A DNA stretch of 64,000 nt. Source: RBG-16-66-20 sp036262835. GTDB lineage: Bacteria; Pseudomonadota; Gammaproteobacteria; Burkholderiales; SG8-39. The DNA is taken from NCBI GenBank assembly GCA_036262835.1, contig DATAID010000047.1:1-64000 (forward strand), written 5' to 3'. The notes beneath the pieces are model-generated. The model ran no database searches. It was not told the origin of the DNA and was given only the letters and a program-made list of their open reading frames with translations. Positions 30,657-38,712 of this stretch are shown here, piece after piece; position 1 is the stretch's first letter; the number at the start of each line of letters is the position of its first letter. The translations under genes and the position numbers were made by a program.

Positions 30657-31946
30657 CTACCTCTGCGAAATGGGTTTTACCTCGCGGCGCGCCTGCCCCT
30701 TGTAGAGCTGGCGCGGGCGGCCGATCTTGTACTCGGGATCGGCGATCATCTCCTGCCACTGCGCGATCCAGCCCACGGTGCGCGCGAGCGAGAAGATGCA
30801 GGTGAACATCGCCACCGGGATGCCGAGCGCGCGCTGCACGATGCCGGAGTAGAAGTCCACGTTCGGGTAGAGCTTGCGGCTCACGAAATAGTCGTCCTCG
30901 AGCGCGATCTTCTCCAGCGCGATGGCGAGCTTGAAGAGCCGGTCGTTGTGAAGCCCCAGCTCGTTCAGCACCTCGTGGCAGGTCTCGCGCATGAGCTTGG
31001 CGCGCGGATCGTGGTTCTTGTAGACGCGGTGGCCGAAGCCCATCAGGCGCACGCCCGAGCTCTTGTCCTTCACCTTCTTGATGAATTCCGGCACCTTGGA
31101 GACGTCGCCGATCTCCTCGAGCATCTCGAGGCAGGCCTCGTTCGCACCGCCGTGCGCCGGCCCCCACAGGCAGGCGATGCCCGCGGCGATGCAGGCGTAG
31201 GGGTTCGCGCCCGAGGAGCCGGAAAGGCGCACCGTCGATGTCGAGGCATTCTGCTCGTGATCCGCGTGCAGGATGAAGATGCGATCCATCGCGCGCACCA
31301 GCACGTCGTTCGGCTTGTACTCCTCGGCCGGCACGGCAAACATCATGCGCATGAAGTTCGCCGTGTACGAGAGGTGGTTGTTCGGGTACATGAACGGCTG
31401 GCCGATCGAGTACTTGTAGGACATCGCGACGATGGTCGGCATCTTCGCGATGAGGCGAAACGCGCAGATCTTGCGGTGCTCGGCGTTATTGATGTCGAGC
31501 GCGTCGTGATAGAAGGCGGAGAGCGCGCCCACCACGCCGACCATGACGGCCATCGGGTGCGCGTCGCGGCGGAACCCCTGGTAGAGGCGCACCAGCTGCT
31601 CGTGCACCATCGAGTGGTGGATCACGGTCCACACGAACTCGTCCTTCTGCTTCTGCGTCGGCAGCTCGCCGTAGAGCAGCAGGTAGCAGACCTCGAGGAA
31701 GTCGCAATGCAGCGCGAGCTGCTCGATCGGGTAGCCGCGGTAGAGCAGCACGCCCGCGTCGCCGTCGATGTAGGTGATCGACGAGTTGCAGCTCGCCGTG
31801 GAGAGGAAGCCCGGGTCGTAGGTGAAGACGCCCGATTTCCCGTACAGCGTGCGAATGTCCACGACCTCCGGCCCGATGGTGCCGTCCATCATCGGAAAGT
31901 CGAGCGTCTTACCGCCCGGCAGGGTCAGGGTGGCCTTTTTGTCCAT
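30657..31946 (-). CDS. gltA: Citrate synthase, hexameric (type II)
   Basis: GltA (429 aa) condenses oxaloacetate and acetyl-CoA. The catalytic histidines and aspartate lie in HADHEQNASTS near residue 225-235, GFGHRVYKNHDPRA near 300 and VDFYSGIV near 355. The N-terminal beta domain marks the NADH-regulated Gram-negative type. It is 24 nt after sdhE and 3 nt before sucA. It is a separate enzyme from prpC at 37.3 kb. Confidence 0.97.
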   Translation of the reverse strand: MDKKATLTLPGGKTLDFPMMDGTIGPEVVDIRTLYGKSGVFTYDPGFLSTASCNSSITYIDGDAGVLLYRGYPIEQLALHCDFLEVCYLLLYGELPTQKQKDEFVWTVIHHSMVHEQLVRLYQGFRRDAHPMAVMVGVVGALSAFYHDALDINNAEHRKICAFRLIAKMPTIVAMSYKYSIGQPFMYPNNHLSYTANFMRMMFAVPAEEYKPNDVLVRAMDRIFILHADHEQNASTSTVRLSGSSGANPYACIAAGIACLWGPAHGGANEACLEMLEEIGDVSKVPEFIKKVKDKSSGVRLMGFGHRVYKNHDPRAKLMRETCHEVLNELGLHNDRLFKLAIALEKIALEDDYFVSRKLYPNVDFYSGIVQRALGIPVAMFTCIFSLARTVGWIAQWQEMIADPEYKIGRPRQLYKGQARREVKPISQR

Positions 31947-31970
31947 GTTTGATACCCCCGTGGTTACCGA

Positions 31971-32198
31971 CTATGCGGCTCGCAGCCTCGCCACGATGCC
32001 GGTGAATCTGTCCTCGTAATTCTCGCTCCGCCCGGACACGATATCCCACAAGTCATTGTCGGGAAGGTCGAGAAGCGCGCTCAGGGGCTCCATGTCCTGC
32101 TCCTGCAACCGGTTTTCCATGAAGCCCTGCAGGACCAGGTCGAGCTCGAGCAACCCCCTTCTGCACTTCCACTTCAGCCGGTCGAGCGGGCGCTCCAC
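31971..32198 (-). CDS. sdhE: Succinate dehydrogenase assembly factor SdhE
   Basis: This 75-aa protein promotes covalent FAD attachment to SdhA. The diagnostic RGxxE motif is RGLLE in KCRRGLLELD near residue 12, followed by the short helical bundle ending LWDIVSGRSE. The start is GTG at 32198, overlapping the sdhB TAG as TAGTG. Confidence 0.93.
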   Translation of the reverse strand: MERPLDRLKWKCRRGLLELDLVLQGFMENRLQEQDMEPLSALLDLPDNDLWDIVSGRSENYEDRFTGIVARLRAA

Positions 32199-32893
32199 TA
32201 AACCGACCTCTTCACCATCAGCTCCTTGATCTTGCCGATGGCCTGGGTCGGGTTGAGATGCTTGGGGCACACGTCGACGCAGTTCATGATCGAGCGGCAG
32301 CGGAACAGCCGATACGGGTCCTCGAGGTCATCGAGCCGCTCGGCGGTCATCTGGTCGCGCGAGTCGGCGATGAAGCGATAGGCCTGCAGCAGGCCGGCCG
32401 GCCCGACGAACTTGTCCGGGTTCCACCAGAACGACGGGCACGAGGTCGAGCAGCAGGCGCACAGGATGCACTCGTAGAGGCCGTCGAGCGCCTCGCGCTC
32501 CTGCGGCGATTGCAGGCGCTCGCGCTCGGGGGGCGCATCGTGGTTGACCACGTAGGGCTTGATCGAGTGGTACTGCTTGAAGAACTGCGTCATGTCCACG
32601 ATCAGGTCGCGGATCACCGGCAACCCGGGCAGGGGCCGCAACGTCACGTGCTCGGGCAGGTCTGCGATCTTGGTGATGCAGGCGAGGCCGTTCTTGCCGT
32701 TGATGTTGAAGGCATCCGACCCGCAGATGCCCTCGCGGCAGGAGCGGCGGAACGAGAGCGAGTCGTCCTGCGCCTTGGCCTTGACGAGCGCATCGAGCAG
32801 CATCCGGTCGCCATGGTCGAGCTTCACCTCGTAGTCCTGCATGCGAGGCTTCTCGTCTTTTTCCGGGTCGTAGCGGTAGATGGAAAGCTTCAT
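32198..32893 (-). CDS. sdhB: Succinate dehydrogenase iron-sulfur subunit
   Basis: SdhB (231 aa) carries the [2Fe-2S] ligands CREGICGSDAFNINGKNGLAC (split here as CREGICG and NGLAC, residues about 53-75), then the CILCACCSTSCP and CRSIMNCVDVCPKHLNP groups for the 4Fe and 3Fe clusters. It moves electrons from SdhA to the quinone site. It directly abuts sdhA. Confidence 0.97.
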   Translation of the reverse strand: MKLSIYRYDPEKDEKPRMQDYEVKLDHGDRMLLDALVKAKAQDDSLSFRRSCREGICGSDAFNINGKNGLACITKIADLPEHVTLRPLPGLPVIRDLIVDMTQFFKQYHSIKPYVVNHDAPPERERLQSPQEREALDGLYECILCACCSTSCPSFWWNPDKFVGPAGLLQAYRFIADSRDQMTAERLDDLEDPYRLFRCRSIMNCVDVCPKHLNPTQAIGKIKELMVKRSV

Positions 32894-34666
32894 TCAGTAG
32901 GTTCTCTTTTTGGGCTCGAACGCTTCGACGGTCATCGGCTTCAGGTGCACCGGCTTGTAGGCGAGGCGGTTGCCTTCCTTGTACCAGAGCGTGTGCTTCA
33001 TCCAGTTCCTGTCGTCGCGCTCCGGAAAATCGTCGCGCGCCTGCGCGCCACGGCTTTCCTTGCGCGCCTCGGCCGAGACGATGGTCGAGAGCGCCGTCTC
33101 GACCAGGTTGTCCAGCTCGAGCGCCTCGACGCGCGCGGTGTTGAAGGTCTTCGATTTGTCCTTGATGAACGTCCTCTGGTTGCGGGCGGCGATTTCCTTC
33201 ATCTTCTCGACGCCCTTCTGCAGGTCGTCGGGGAAGCGGAATACCCCGCAGTGCGCCTGCATGCAGCGGCGCAGGTCGTTCAACACGTCGACCACGCGCT
33301 CGCCGTCGGCATTCGAATCCAGTCGCGCCAGGCGGCTGCGCGTGCGGTCCTCGGCGTCCCTGGGCAGCGCCCGGTGCGGGCTCGGCGCCGCGCGGATGTC
33401 CTTGATCACCTGCTCGCCCGCCGCCTTGCCAAAGACAACGAGATCGAGAAGCGAGTTCGTGCCGAGGCGGTTCGCTCCGTGAACCGAGACGCAGGCGCAT
33501 TCGCCGATCGCGTAGAGGCCCGGGAGGATGGTCTCCATGTTGGAGCCCTCGGGAACCACGACCTGTCCCGTGTACTTCGTGGGCACGCCGCCCATCTGGT
33601 AATGCACCGTCGGCACCACCGGAATCGGCTCGCGCACCGGATCGGCGTTGGCGAACTTGATCGAGATCTCGCGGATGCCGGGCAGGCGGTGGTTGATGAC
33701 CTCCGGGCCGAGATGGTCGAGCTTGAGGAGCACATGGTCCTTGTCCGGACCGCAGCCGCGCCCTTCCTTGATCTCGGTCGTCATCGCGCGCGACACGACG
33801 TCGCGGCTCGCGAGGTCTTTCGCGTTCGGCGCATAGCGCTCCATGAAGCGCTCGCCGTCCTTGTTGAGAAGGTAGCCGCCCTCGCCGCGCACCCCCTCGG
33901 TGATCAGCACGCCCGCCCCGTACACGCCGGTCGGGTGGAACTGGTAGAACTCCATGTCCTCGAGGGGCAGGCCGGCGCGCGCCGCCATGCCGAGGCCATC
34001 GCCCGTATTGATGAAGGCGTTGGTGCTGGCGGCGAAGATGCGGCCCGAGCCGCCGGTAGCAAGCACCACGGCCTTCGCCTGCAGGAGGTAGACCTCGCCC
34101 GTCTCCATCTCGAGCGCGGTCACGCCGACCACCGCGCCGTCCTGCGGATCGCGCACGAGGTCGAGCGCCATCCACTCGACGAAGAACTGGGTATTGGCGC
34201 GCACGTTCTGCTGGTAGAGCGTGTGCAGCATGGCGTGGCCGGTGCGATCGGCTACCGCGCAGGAGCGCATCGCCATCTTGGCGCTGCCGTAGTTCTGGGT
34301 ATGGCCGCCGAAGGGCCGCTGGTAGATTTTGCCGCTCTCGAGCCGGTCGAAGGGCATGCCCATGTGCTCGAGCTCGATCACCACCTCGTTCGCGCGCCGG
34401 CACATGTATTCGATCGCGTCCTGGTCGCCGAGGTAGTCCGACCCCTTCACGGTGTCGTACATGTGCCAGTGCCAGTTGTCCTCGGTCGAGTTGGCGAGCG
34501 GCGCGGCGATGCCGCCCTGCGCGGCGACGGTGTGCGAGCGGGTCGGAAACACCTTCGAGAGCACCGCGACTTTCAGGTCCGCGCGCGCGAGCTCGAGCGA
34601 GGCCCGCATGCCCGAGCCGCCTGCCCCCACGACGATCGCATCAAACCGACGTACCGGGAGGGCCAC
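32894..34666 (-). CDS. sdhA: Succinate dehydrogenase flavoprotein subunit
   Basis: SdhA (590 aa) oxidises succinate. It has the FAD-binding VVGAGGSGMRASLELA at residues 12-27, the flavinylation histidine in RSHTVAAQGG near 43, the MEFYQFHPTG substrate-site segment near 237, and SVHGANRLGTNSLLDLVVFG near 395. Length and motifs are normal. It starts 3 nt after sdhD. Confidence 0.98.
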   Translation of the reverse strand: MALPVRRFDAIVVGAGGSGMRASLELARADLKVAVLSKVFPTRSHTVAAQGGIAAPLANSTEDNWHWHMYDTVKGSDYLGDQDAIEYMCRRANEVVIELEHMGMPFDRLESGKIYQRPFGGHTQNYGSAKMAMRSCAVADRTGHAMLHTLYQQNVRANTQFFVEWMALDLVRDPQDGAVVGVTALEMETGEVYLLQAKAVVLATGGSGRIFAASTNAFINTGDGLGMAARAGLPLEDMEFYQFHPTGVYGAGVLITEGVRGEGGYLLNKDGERFMERYAPNAKDLASRDVVSRAMTTEIKEGRGCGPDKDHVLLKLDHLGPEVINHRLPGIREISIKFANADPVREPIPVVPTVHYQMGGVPTKYTGQVVVPEGSNMETILPGLYAIGECACVSVHGANRLGTNSLLDLVVFGKAAGEQVIKDIRAAPSPHRALPRDAEDRTRSRLARLDSNADGERVVDVLNDLRRCMQAHCGVFRFPDDLQKGVEKMKEIAARNQRTFIKDKSKTFNTARVEALELDNLVETALSTIVSAEARKESRGAQARDDFPERDDRNWMKHTLWYKEGNRLAYKPVHLKPMTVEAFEPKKRTY

Positions 34667-34669
34667 TTC

Positions 34670-35011
34670 TTATCTCCAGAGGATTTGGATTGTCCAGCCG
34701 AGGTAGGCCGCGATGGTGAGCAGCGTACAGACCTGCAAAGTGAGGCGCAGGCCGTCGGGCTTGATGTAGTCCATCAGGATGTCGCGAACCCCGACCCAGG
34801 CGTGCCAGGCGAGGCTTGCCATGAAAAGAAGCGTCGCGACCCGCATCCAGCCCTGCGAAAAGAAATCCTTCCATACCGCATAGGTGATCGGCAGCCCGCT
34901 CAGGATGACGACGAGCGCGATGATCGAGTAAACCGCCATGATCGTCGCAGTGATGCGCTGGGCGAGCCAGTCGGTGAGGCCATAGCCCGCCCCGGTGACG
35001 ACCCGGCTCAC
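34670..35011 (-). CDS. sdhD: Succinate dehydrogenase membrane anchor SdhD
   Basis: This 113-aa anchor has three transmembrane helices. The haem and quinone region reads WHAWVGVRDILMDYIK near residue 75, containing the family HxxxGxxxxxxDY pattern. It starts at GTG; two consecutive GTG codons are available, and I chose 35011 because it gives a GTGA overlap with the sdhC stop. Confidence 0.93.
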   Translation of the reverse strand: MSRVVTGAGYGLTDWLAQRITATIMAVYSIIALVVILSGLPITYAVWKDFFSQGWMRVATLLFMASLAWHAWVGVRDILMDYIKPDGLRLTLQVCTLLTIAAYLGWTIQILWR

Positions 35012-35409
35012 CACAGCTTCCAGCCGAGGAAGGCGGTGAACCCGAGGCTGACCACGAACACCATCACGCTCGTCAGGCGCGCGGTCTTCAGGTCGATGCC
35101 TTTGTCCAGGTCCAGGAACAGGTGGCGGATGCCGGCGCAGACATGGTGCGAGTAAGCCCAGATGAGCACGAGCAGCGCAAGCTTGACCGGCCAGAGGCTG
35201 GCGTAGTGGCGGATCCGCTCGAAGGCGGCCTCCGAGGAGAGGCTGCGATCGAGCATCCACAGCAGCCAGACGAGCGAGACGAAGAGGAGCGCGCCGCTGA
35301 TGCGATGAAGGATCGAGACCCATCCCGGAAGCGGCAAGCGAATTTGGAAAATCAGCGCCTGAAGACTGAGGTATTTCGGCCTGACCTTCTTCGCTGCCGC
35401 GGGGGACAT
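35008..35409 (-). CDS. sdhC: Succinate dehydrogenase cytochrome b556 subunit SdhC
   Basis: SdhC (133 aa) has three helices, the quinone-site SILHRISGALLF near residue 35 and the haem-ligand region YSHHVCAGIRHLFLD near 90. The chosen ATG at 35409 fits homologues that start just before RPKYL. No Shine-Dalgarno sequence lies upstream, and a TATAAT ends about 9 nt before the ATG, so the transcript may be nearly leaderless. It is the first gene of a very long minus-strand run. Confidence 0.94.
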   Translation of the reverse strand: MSPAAAKKVRPKYLSLQALIFQIRLPLPGWVSILHRISGALLFVSLVWLLWMLDRSLSSEAAFERIRHYASLWPVKLALLVLIWAYSHHVCAGIRHLFLDLDKGIDLKTARLTSVMVFVVSLGFTAFLGWKLW

Positions 35410-35482
35410 GGCGCTTGGATTATATCCTTGCGGCGCTGCGGTAGAATCGACCGGTTCGCCGCTCAATCCCGGAGTTTTTTCC
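35410..35482. promoter_or_regulatory. Divergent control region between sdhC and mdh
   Basis: These 73 bp separate the two large TCA/methylcitrate gene runs. For mdh there is TAGAAT (35442-35447) and a GGAG ribosome-binding site (35471-35474), with no good -35. For sdhC the minus strand has TATAAT (35419-35424) with a poor -35 and no ribosome-binding site. The -35 area of one promoter overlaps the -10 area of the other, so a shared activator is plausible. Confidence 0.55.
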
Positions 35483-36478
35483 ATGGCAAAAGCCCCTGTT
35501 CGAGTCGCCGTCACCGGCGCCGCGGGCCAGATCGGTTACGCGCTTCTCTTTCGTATCGCGAGCGGCGAGATGCTCGGCAAGGATCAGCCCGTGATCCTGC
35601 AGCTCCTCGAGATCCCGGACGAGAAAGCGCAGAAGGCGCTGAAGGGCGTCATGATGGAGCTCGACGACTGCGCCTTTCCCCTCCTCCACGGCATGGTGCC
35701 GGCCTCCGACCCGATGGTCGCCTTTAAGGACGTCGGCGTCGCGCTGCTCGTGGGCGCCCGGCCGCGCGGCCCGGGCATGGAACGCAAGGATTTGTTAGAG
35801 GCGAATGGCAAGATCTTCGCGCCCCAGGGCCAGGCGCTCGACAAGGTCGCCGACCGGAACGTGAAGGTCCTGGTGGTCGGCAACCCGGCCAACACGAACT
35901 GCCTCATCGCGATGAAAAACGCGCCGGGCCTCAAGCCCCAGCAGTTCACTGCCATGATGCGGCTCGACCACAACAGGGCCACCTCCCAGGTCGCTCAGAA
36001 AGTCGGCGTTCCCGTTTCTAAAATCAAGAAAATAACGGTTTGGGGCAACCATTCGGCCACGCAGTATCCGGACCTCTTCAATGCCGAATGCGAAGGCAAG
36101 AAGGTCTGGCCGATGATCAACGACCAGGCCTGGCTCGAATCGAGCTTCATCCCCACCGTCCAGAAGCGCGGCGCGGCCATCATCGAGGCGCGCGGCCTCT
36201 CCTCGGCGGCGAGCGCCGCGAACGCCGCGGTCGACCATGTGCGCGACTGGTCGCTCGGCAGCGAATCGGGCTCCTGGGTGAGCATGGGCGTGCCCTCCGA
36301 CGGCAGCTACGGCATTCCCGAAGGCGTGCTCTACGGCTACCCGGTGACCTGCAAGGGCGGCAACTACGAAATCGTGAAAGGGCTCGAAGTGAGCGACTTC
36401 GCGCGCAAACGCATGGACGCGACGCTGAAGGAGCTCCACGAGGAGCGCGACGGGGTCAAGCACCTGCTGGGCAAATGA
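35483..36478 (+). CDS. mdh: Malate dehydrogenase
   Basis: Mdh (331 aa) oxidises malate with NAD+. Visible are the Rossmann motif VTGAAGQIGYALLFRIASGE near residue 10, the substrate loop GARPRGPGMERKDLL near 95, VVGNPANTNCL near 130 and the catalytic histidine in WGNHSATQYPD near 190. The start gives MAKAPVRVAVTGAAG with GGAG eight bases upstream. The stop overlaps prpB as ATGA. Confidence 0.96.
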   Translation: MAKAPVRVAVTGAAGQIGYALLFRIASGEMLGKDQPVILQLLEIPDEKAQKALKGVMMELDDCAFPLLHGMVPASDPMVAFKDVGVALLVGARPRGPGMERKDLLEANGKIFAPQGQALDKVADRNVKVLVVGNPANTNCLIAMKNAPGLKPQQFTAMMRLDHNRATSQVAQKVGVPVSKIKKITVWGNHSATQYPDLFNAECEGKKVWPMINDQAWLESSFIPTVQKRGAAIIEARGLSSAASAANAAVDHVRDWSLGSESGSWVSMGVPSDGSYGIPEGVLYGYPVTCKGGNYEIVKGLEVSDFARKRMDATLKELHEERDGVKHLLGK

Positions 36479-37353
36479 GCGCCGGAGACAAATTCAGGAA
36501 AGCTGTACAGGAAGAAAGGCCGCTTCAAGTCGTCGGGACGATCAACGCGAACCACGCGCTCCTCGCGAAGCGCACGGGCTACAAGGCGATCTATCTTTCC
36601 GGCGGCGGCGTCGCCGCCGGGTCGCTCGGCATGCCCGACCTGGGCATCTCGGGGCTGGAAGACGTCCTCGTCGACATCCGGCGCATCACCGACGTCTGCG
36701 ACCTTCCCCTTCTGGTCGACGTGGACACGGGCTTCGGCGCGAGCGCCTTCAACGTCGCGCGCACCACCCGCTCGCTCATCAAGGCGGGCGCCGCCGCGAT
36801 GCACATCGAAGACCAGGTCGGCGCCAAGCGCTGCGGCCACCGGCCCGGCAAGGAAATCGTCTCCGCCGACGAGATGTGCGACCGGATCAAGGCCGCGGTG
36901 GATGCGCGCTCCGACCAACGGTTTGTCGTCATGGCGCGGACGGACGCCCTCGCGAGCGAGGGTTTCGACAGGGCCCTTGAACGAATGAAAAAGTATGCCG
37001 AGGCGGGAGCGGACATGCTCTTCCCGGAGGCAATTACCGATCTCGGCATGTACAAGAAGATCTCCGCGGCGGCAAAGCAGCCCATTCTTGCCAACATCAC
37101 CGAGTTCGGCCAGACGCCGCTTTTCACCGTGGAGGAGTTGCGCTCGGCGGACGTCTCGATCGTGCTGTATCCCCTTTCGGCTTTCCGCGCCATGAACAAG
37201 GCTGCGCTGAACGTCTACAAAACAATAAGAACCGAAGGAACCCAGAAAAACGCCGTCGCCACCATGCAGACGCGCGAAGAGCTCTACGAAACCATCAACT
37301 ACCACTCCTACGAGAAGAAACTCGATGACCTCTTCAGCCGTGGCCGCTCCTAA
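36475..37353 (+). CDS. prpB: 2-methylisocitrate lyase
   Basis: PrpB (292 aa) cleaves 2-methylisocitrate to pyruvate and succinate. It shows YLSGGGVAAGSLGMPDLG near residue 41, the metal-site DVDTGFG near 85, and the catalytic-loop AKRCGHRPGKEIV near 120; the KRCGH signature is shared with isocitrate lyase. The length suits PrpB and not the longer AceA. It is coupled to mdh by a 4 nt overlap. Confidence 0.95.
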   Translation: MSAGDKFRKAVQEERPLQVVGTINANHALLAKRTGYKAIYLSGGGVAAGSLGMPDLGISGLEDVLVDIRRITDVCDLPLLVDVDTGFGASAFNVARTTRSLIKAGAAAMHIEDQVGAKRCGHRPGKEIVSADEMCDRIKAAVDARSDQRFVVMARTDALASEGFDRALERMKKYAEAGADMLFPEAITDLGMYKKISAAAKQPILANITEFGQTPLFTVEELRSADVSIVLYPLSAFRAMNKAALNVYKTIRTEGTQKNAVATMQTREELYETINYHSYEKKLDDLFSRGRS

Positions 37354-38476
37354 GCCCAAGAAGTCCGTCGCCCTCTCGGGGGTTCCGGCGGGCAATACCG
37401 CCCTTTGCACCGTCGGCCGCACCGGCAACGACCTGCACTACCGCGGCTACGACATCCTCGATTTCGCCGACGAGGCGGAATTCGAGGAGGTGGCCTACCT
37501 GCTGGTGCACGAGAAGCTGCCCACCCCGGCAGAGCTGACGAGCTACAAGAAGCAGTTGAGGGCCATGCGCGGGCTGCCGGCAGCCCTCAAAACTGTCCTC
37601 GAGCAGATCCCGAAAACGGCACATCCGATGGACGTGATGCGCACCGGCTGCTCGGTGCTCGGGACCCTGGAGCCCGAGGCGGAGAAGCATCCCATCGAGG
37701 GCGCGCGCAGGATCGCCGACCGGCTGATGGCCTGCTTCGGCTCGATGCTGCTGTACTGGTTCCATTTCCAGAAGAGCGGAAAAAGAATCGAGACGGAGAC
37801 CGACGACGACTCGATCGGCGGGCACTACCTGCACCTCCTGCACCAGAAAAAGCCGAGCGAGACCTGGGTGCGGGCGATGCACACCTCGCTCATCCTCTAC
37901 GCTGAGCACGAATTCAACGCGAGCACCTTCACTTGCCGCGTCATCACCGGCACGGGCAGCGACATGTATTCGGCGATCACCGGCGGCATCGGCGCGCTGC
38001 GCGGCCCGAAGCATGGCGGCGCCAACGAAGTGTCCGACGAGATCCAGAAAAGATATCGGAGCGCGGACGAGGCCGAGGCCGATATCCGCAGGCGCATGGC
38101 CGCGAAGGAGATCGTCATCGGCTTCGGCCACCCGGTGTACACGACCGGCGATCCGCGCAACAAGGTCATCAAGGCGGTCGCCGAGCGCCTGTCAAGGGAA
38201 GGCCGCGACCTGACGCAATACGAAATCGCCGACCGCATCGAGTCGGTGATGTGGAAGGAAAAGAAGATGTTCGCGAACCTCGACTGGTTCAGCGCCGTCT
38301 CCTACAGCAAGATGGGCGTGCCGACGCTGCACTTCACGCCGCTATTCGTCATCTCGCGCACCAGCGGCTGGTCCGCGCACGTGATCGAGCAGCGCATCGA
38401 CGGCAAGATCATCCGGCCGAGCGCCAACTACACCGGGCCGGACAACCTGAAGTGGATTCCGCTCAGCAAGCGCTAG
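37325..38476 (+). CDS. prpC: 2-methylcitrate synthase
   Basis: PrpC (383 aa) condenses propionyl-CoA and oxaloacetate. The citrate-synthase fold shows LHYRGYDILDFAD near residue 38, AEHEFNASTFTCR near 195, and GFGHPVYTTGDPRN near 260. The short length without the gltA-type N-terminal domain and the position between prpB and prpD support PrpC over GltA. The start overlaps the end of prpB by 29 nt; a GTG 15 nt downstream is an alternative. Confidence 0.95.
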   Translation: MTSSAVAAPKPKKSVALSGVPAGNTALCTVGRTGNDLHYRGYDILDFADEAEFEEVAYLLVHEKLPTPAELTSYKKQLRAMRGLPAALKTVLEQIPKTAHPMDVMRTGCSVLGTLEPEAEKHPIEGARRIADRLMACFGSMLLYWFHFQKSGKRIETETDDDSIGGHYLHLLHQKKPSETWVRAMHTSLILYAEHEFNASTFTCRVITGTGSDMYSAITGGIGALRGPKHGGANEVSDEIQKRYRSADEAEADIRRRMAAKEIVIGFGHPVYTTGDPRNKVIKAVAERLSREGRDLTQYEIADRIESVMWKEKKMFANLDWFSAVSYSKMGVPTLHFTPLFVISRTSGWSAHVIEQRIDGKIIRPSANYTGPDNLKWIPLSKR

Positions 38477-38484
38477 GACGGCCC

Positions 38485-38712
38485 ATGGCCTACGAATCAG
38501 ACCTGACGAAGTTCATGCGCGAATACCTCAAGGAGCATCCGGAGGAGGTCGCCTCGCAGAAGAAGGGGCGCCTCATCTGGTGGGACAAGGACCCTTCGGT
38601 GCGCACCCCGCCCCCGCCGCCGCGCCATTCGCCCCGCTCGGGCGGCGCGGAATACACCTTCGAGCCGCTCTCGGAGAAGGACGACATCCGGAAAAAGGAG
38701 GACGAGCAGTAG
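38485..38712 (+). CDS. DUF3460 small protein
   Basis: This 75-aa hydrophilic protein starts MAYESDLTKFMREYLKEHPE, a pattern known from the betaproteobacterial DUF3460 family. It has KKGRLIWWDKDP near residue 27, a proline run near 42 and a charged tail. There is no known function. It lies 8 nt after prpC and its TAG overlaps the GTG start of prpD, so it is embedded in the methylcitrate operon. Confidence 0.82.
   Translation: MAYESDLTKFMREYLKEHPEEVASQKKGRLIWWDKDPSVRTPPPPPRHSPRSGGAEYTFEPLSEKDDIRKKEDEQ

Noticed and set aside
32258..35155. 965-codon plus-strand frame opposite sdhB, sdhA and sdhD
   Set aside because: It crosses several real gene boundaries, is rich in Arg/His/Val, and has no recognisable motif.
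36475..37353. Isocitrate lyase (aceA) as identity of the lyase gene
   Set aside because: The protein is 292 aa, much shorter than AceA, and lies next to prpC and prpD. The KRCGH motif is shared by both families.
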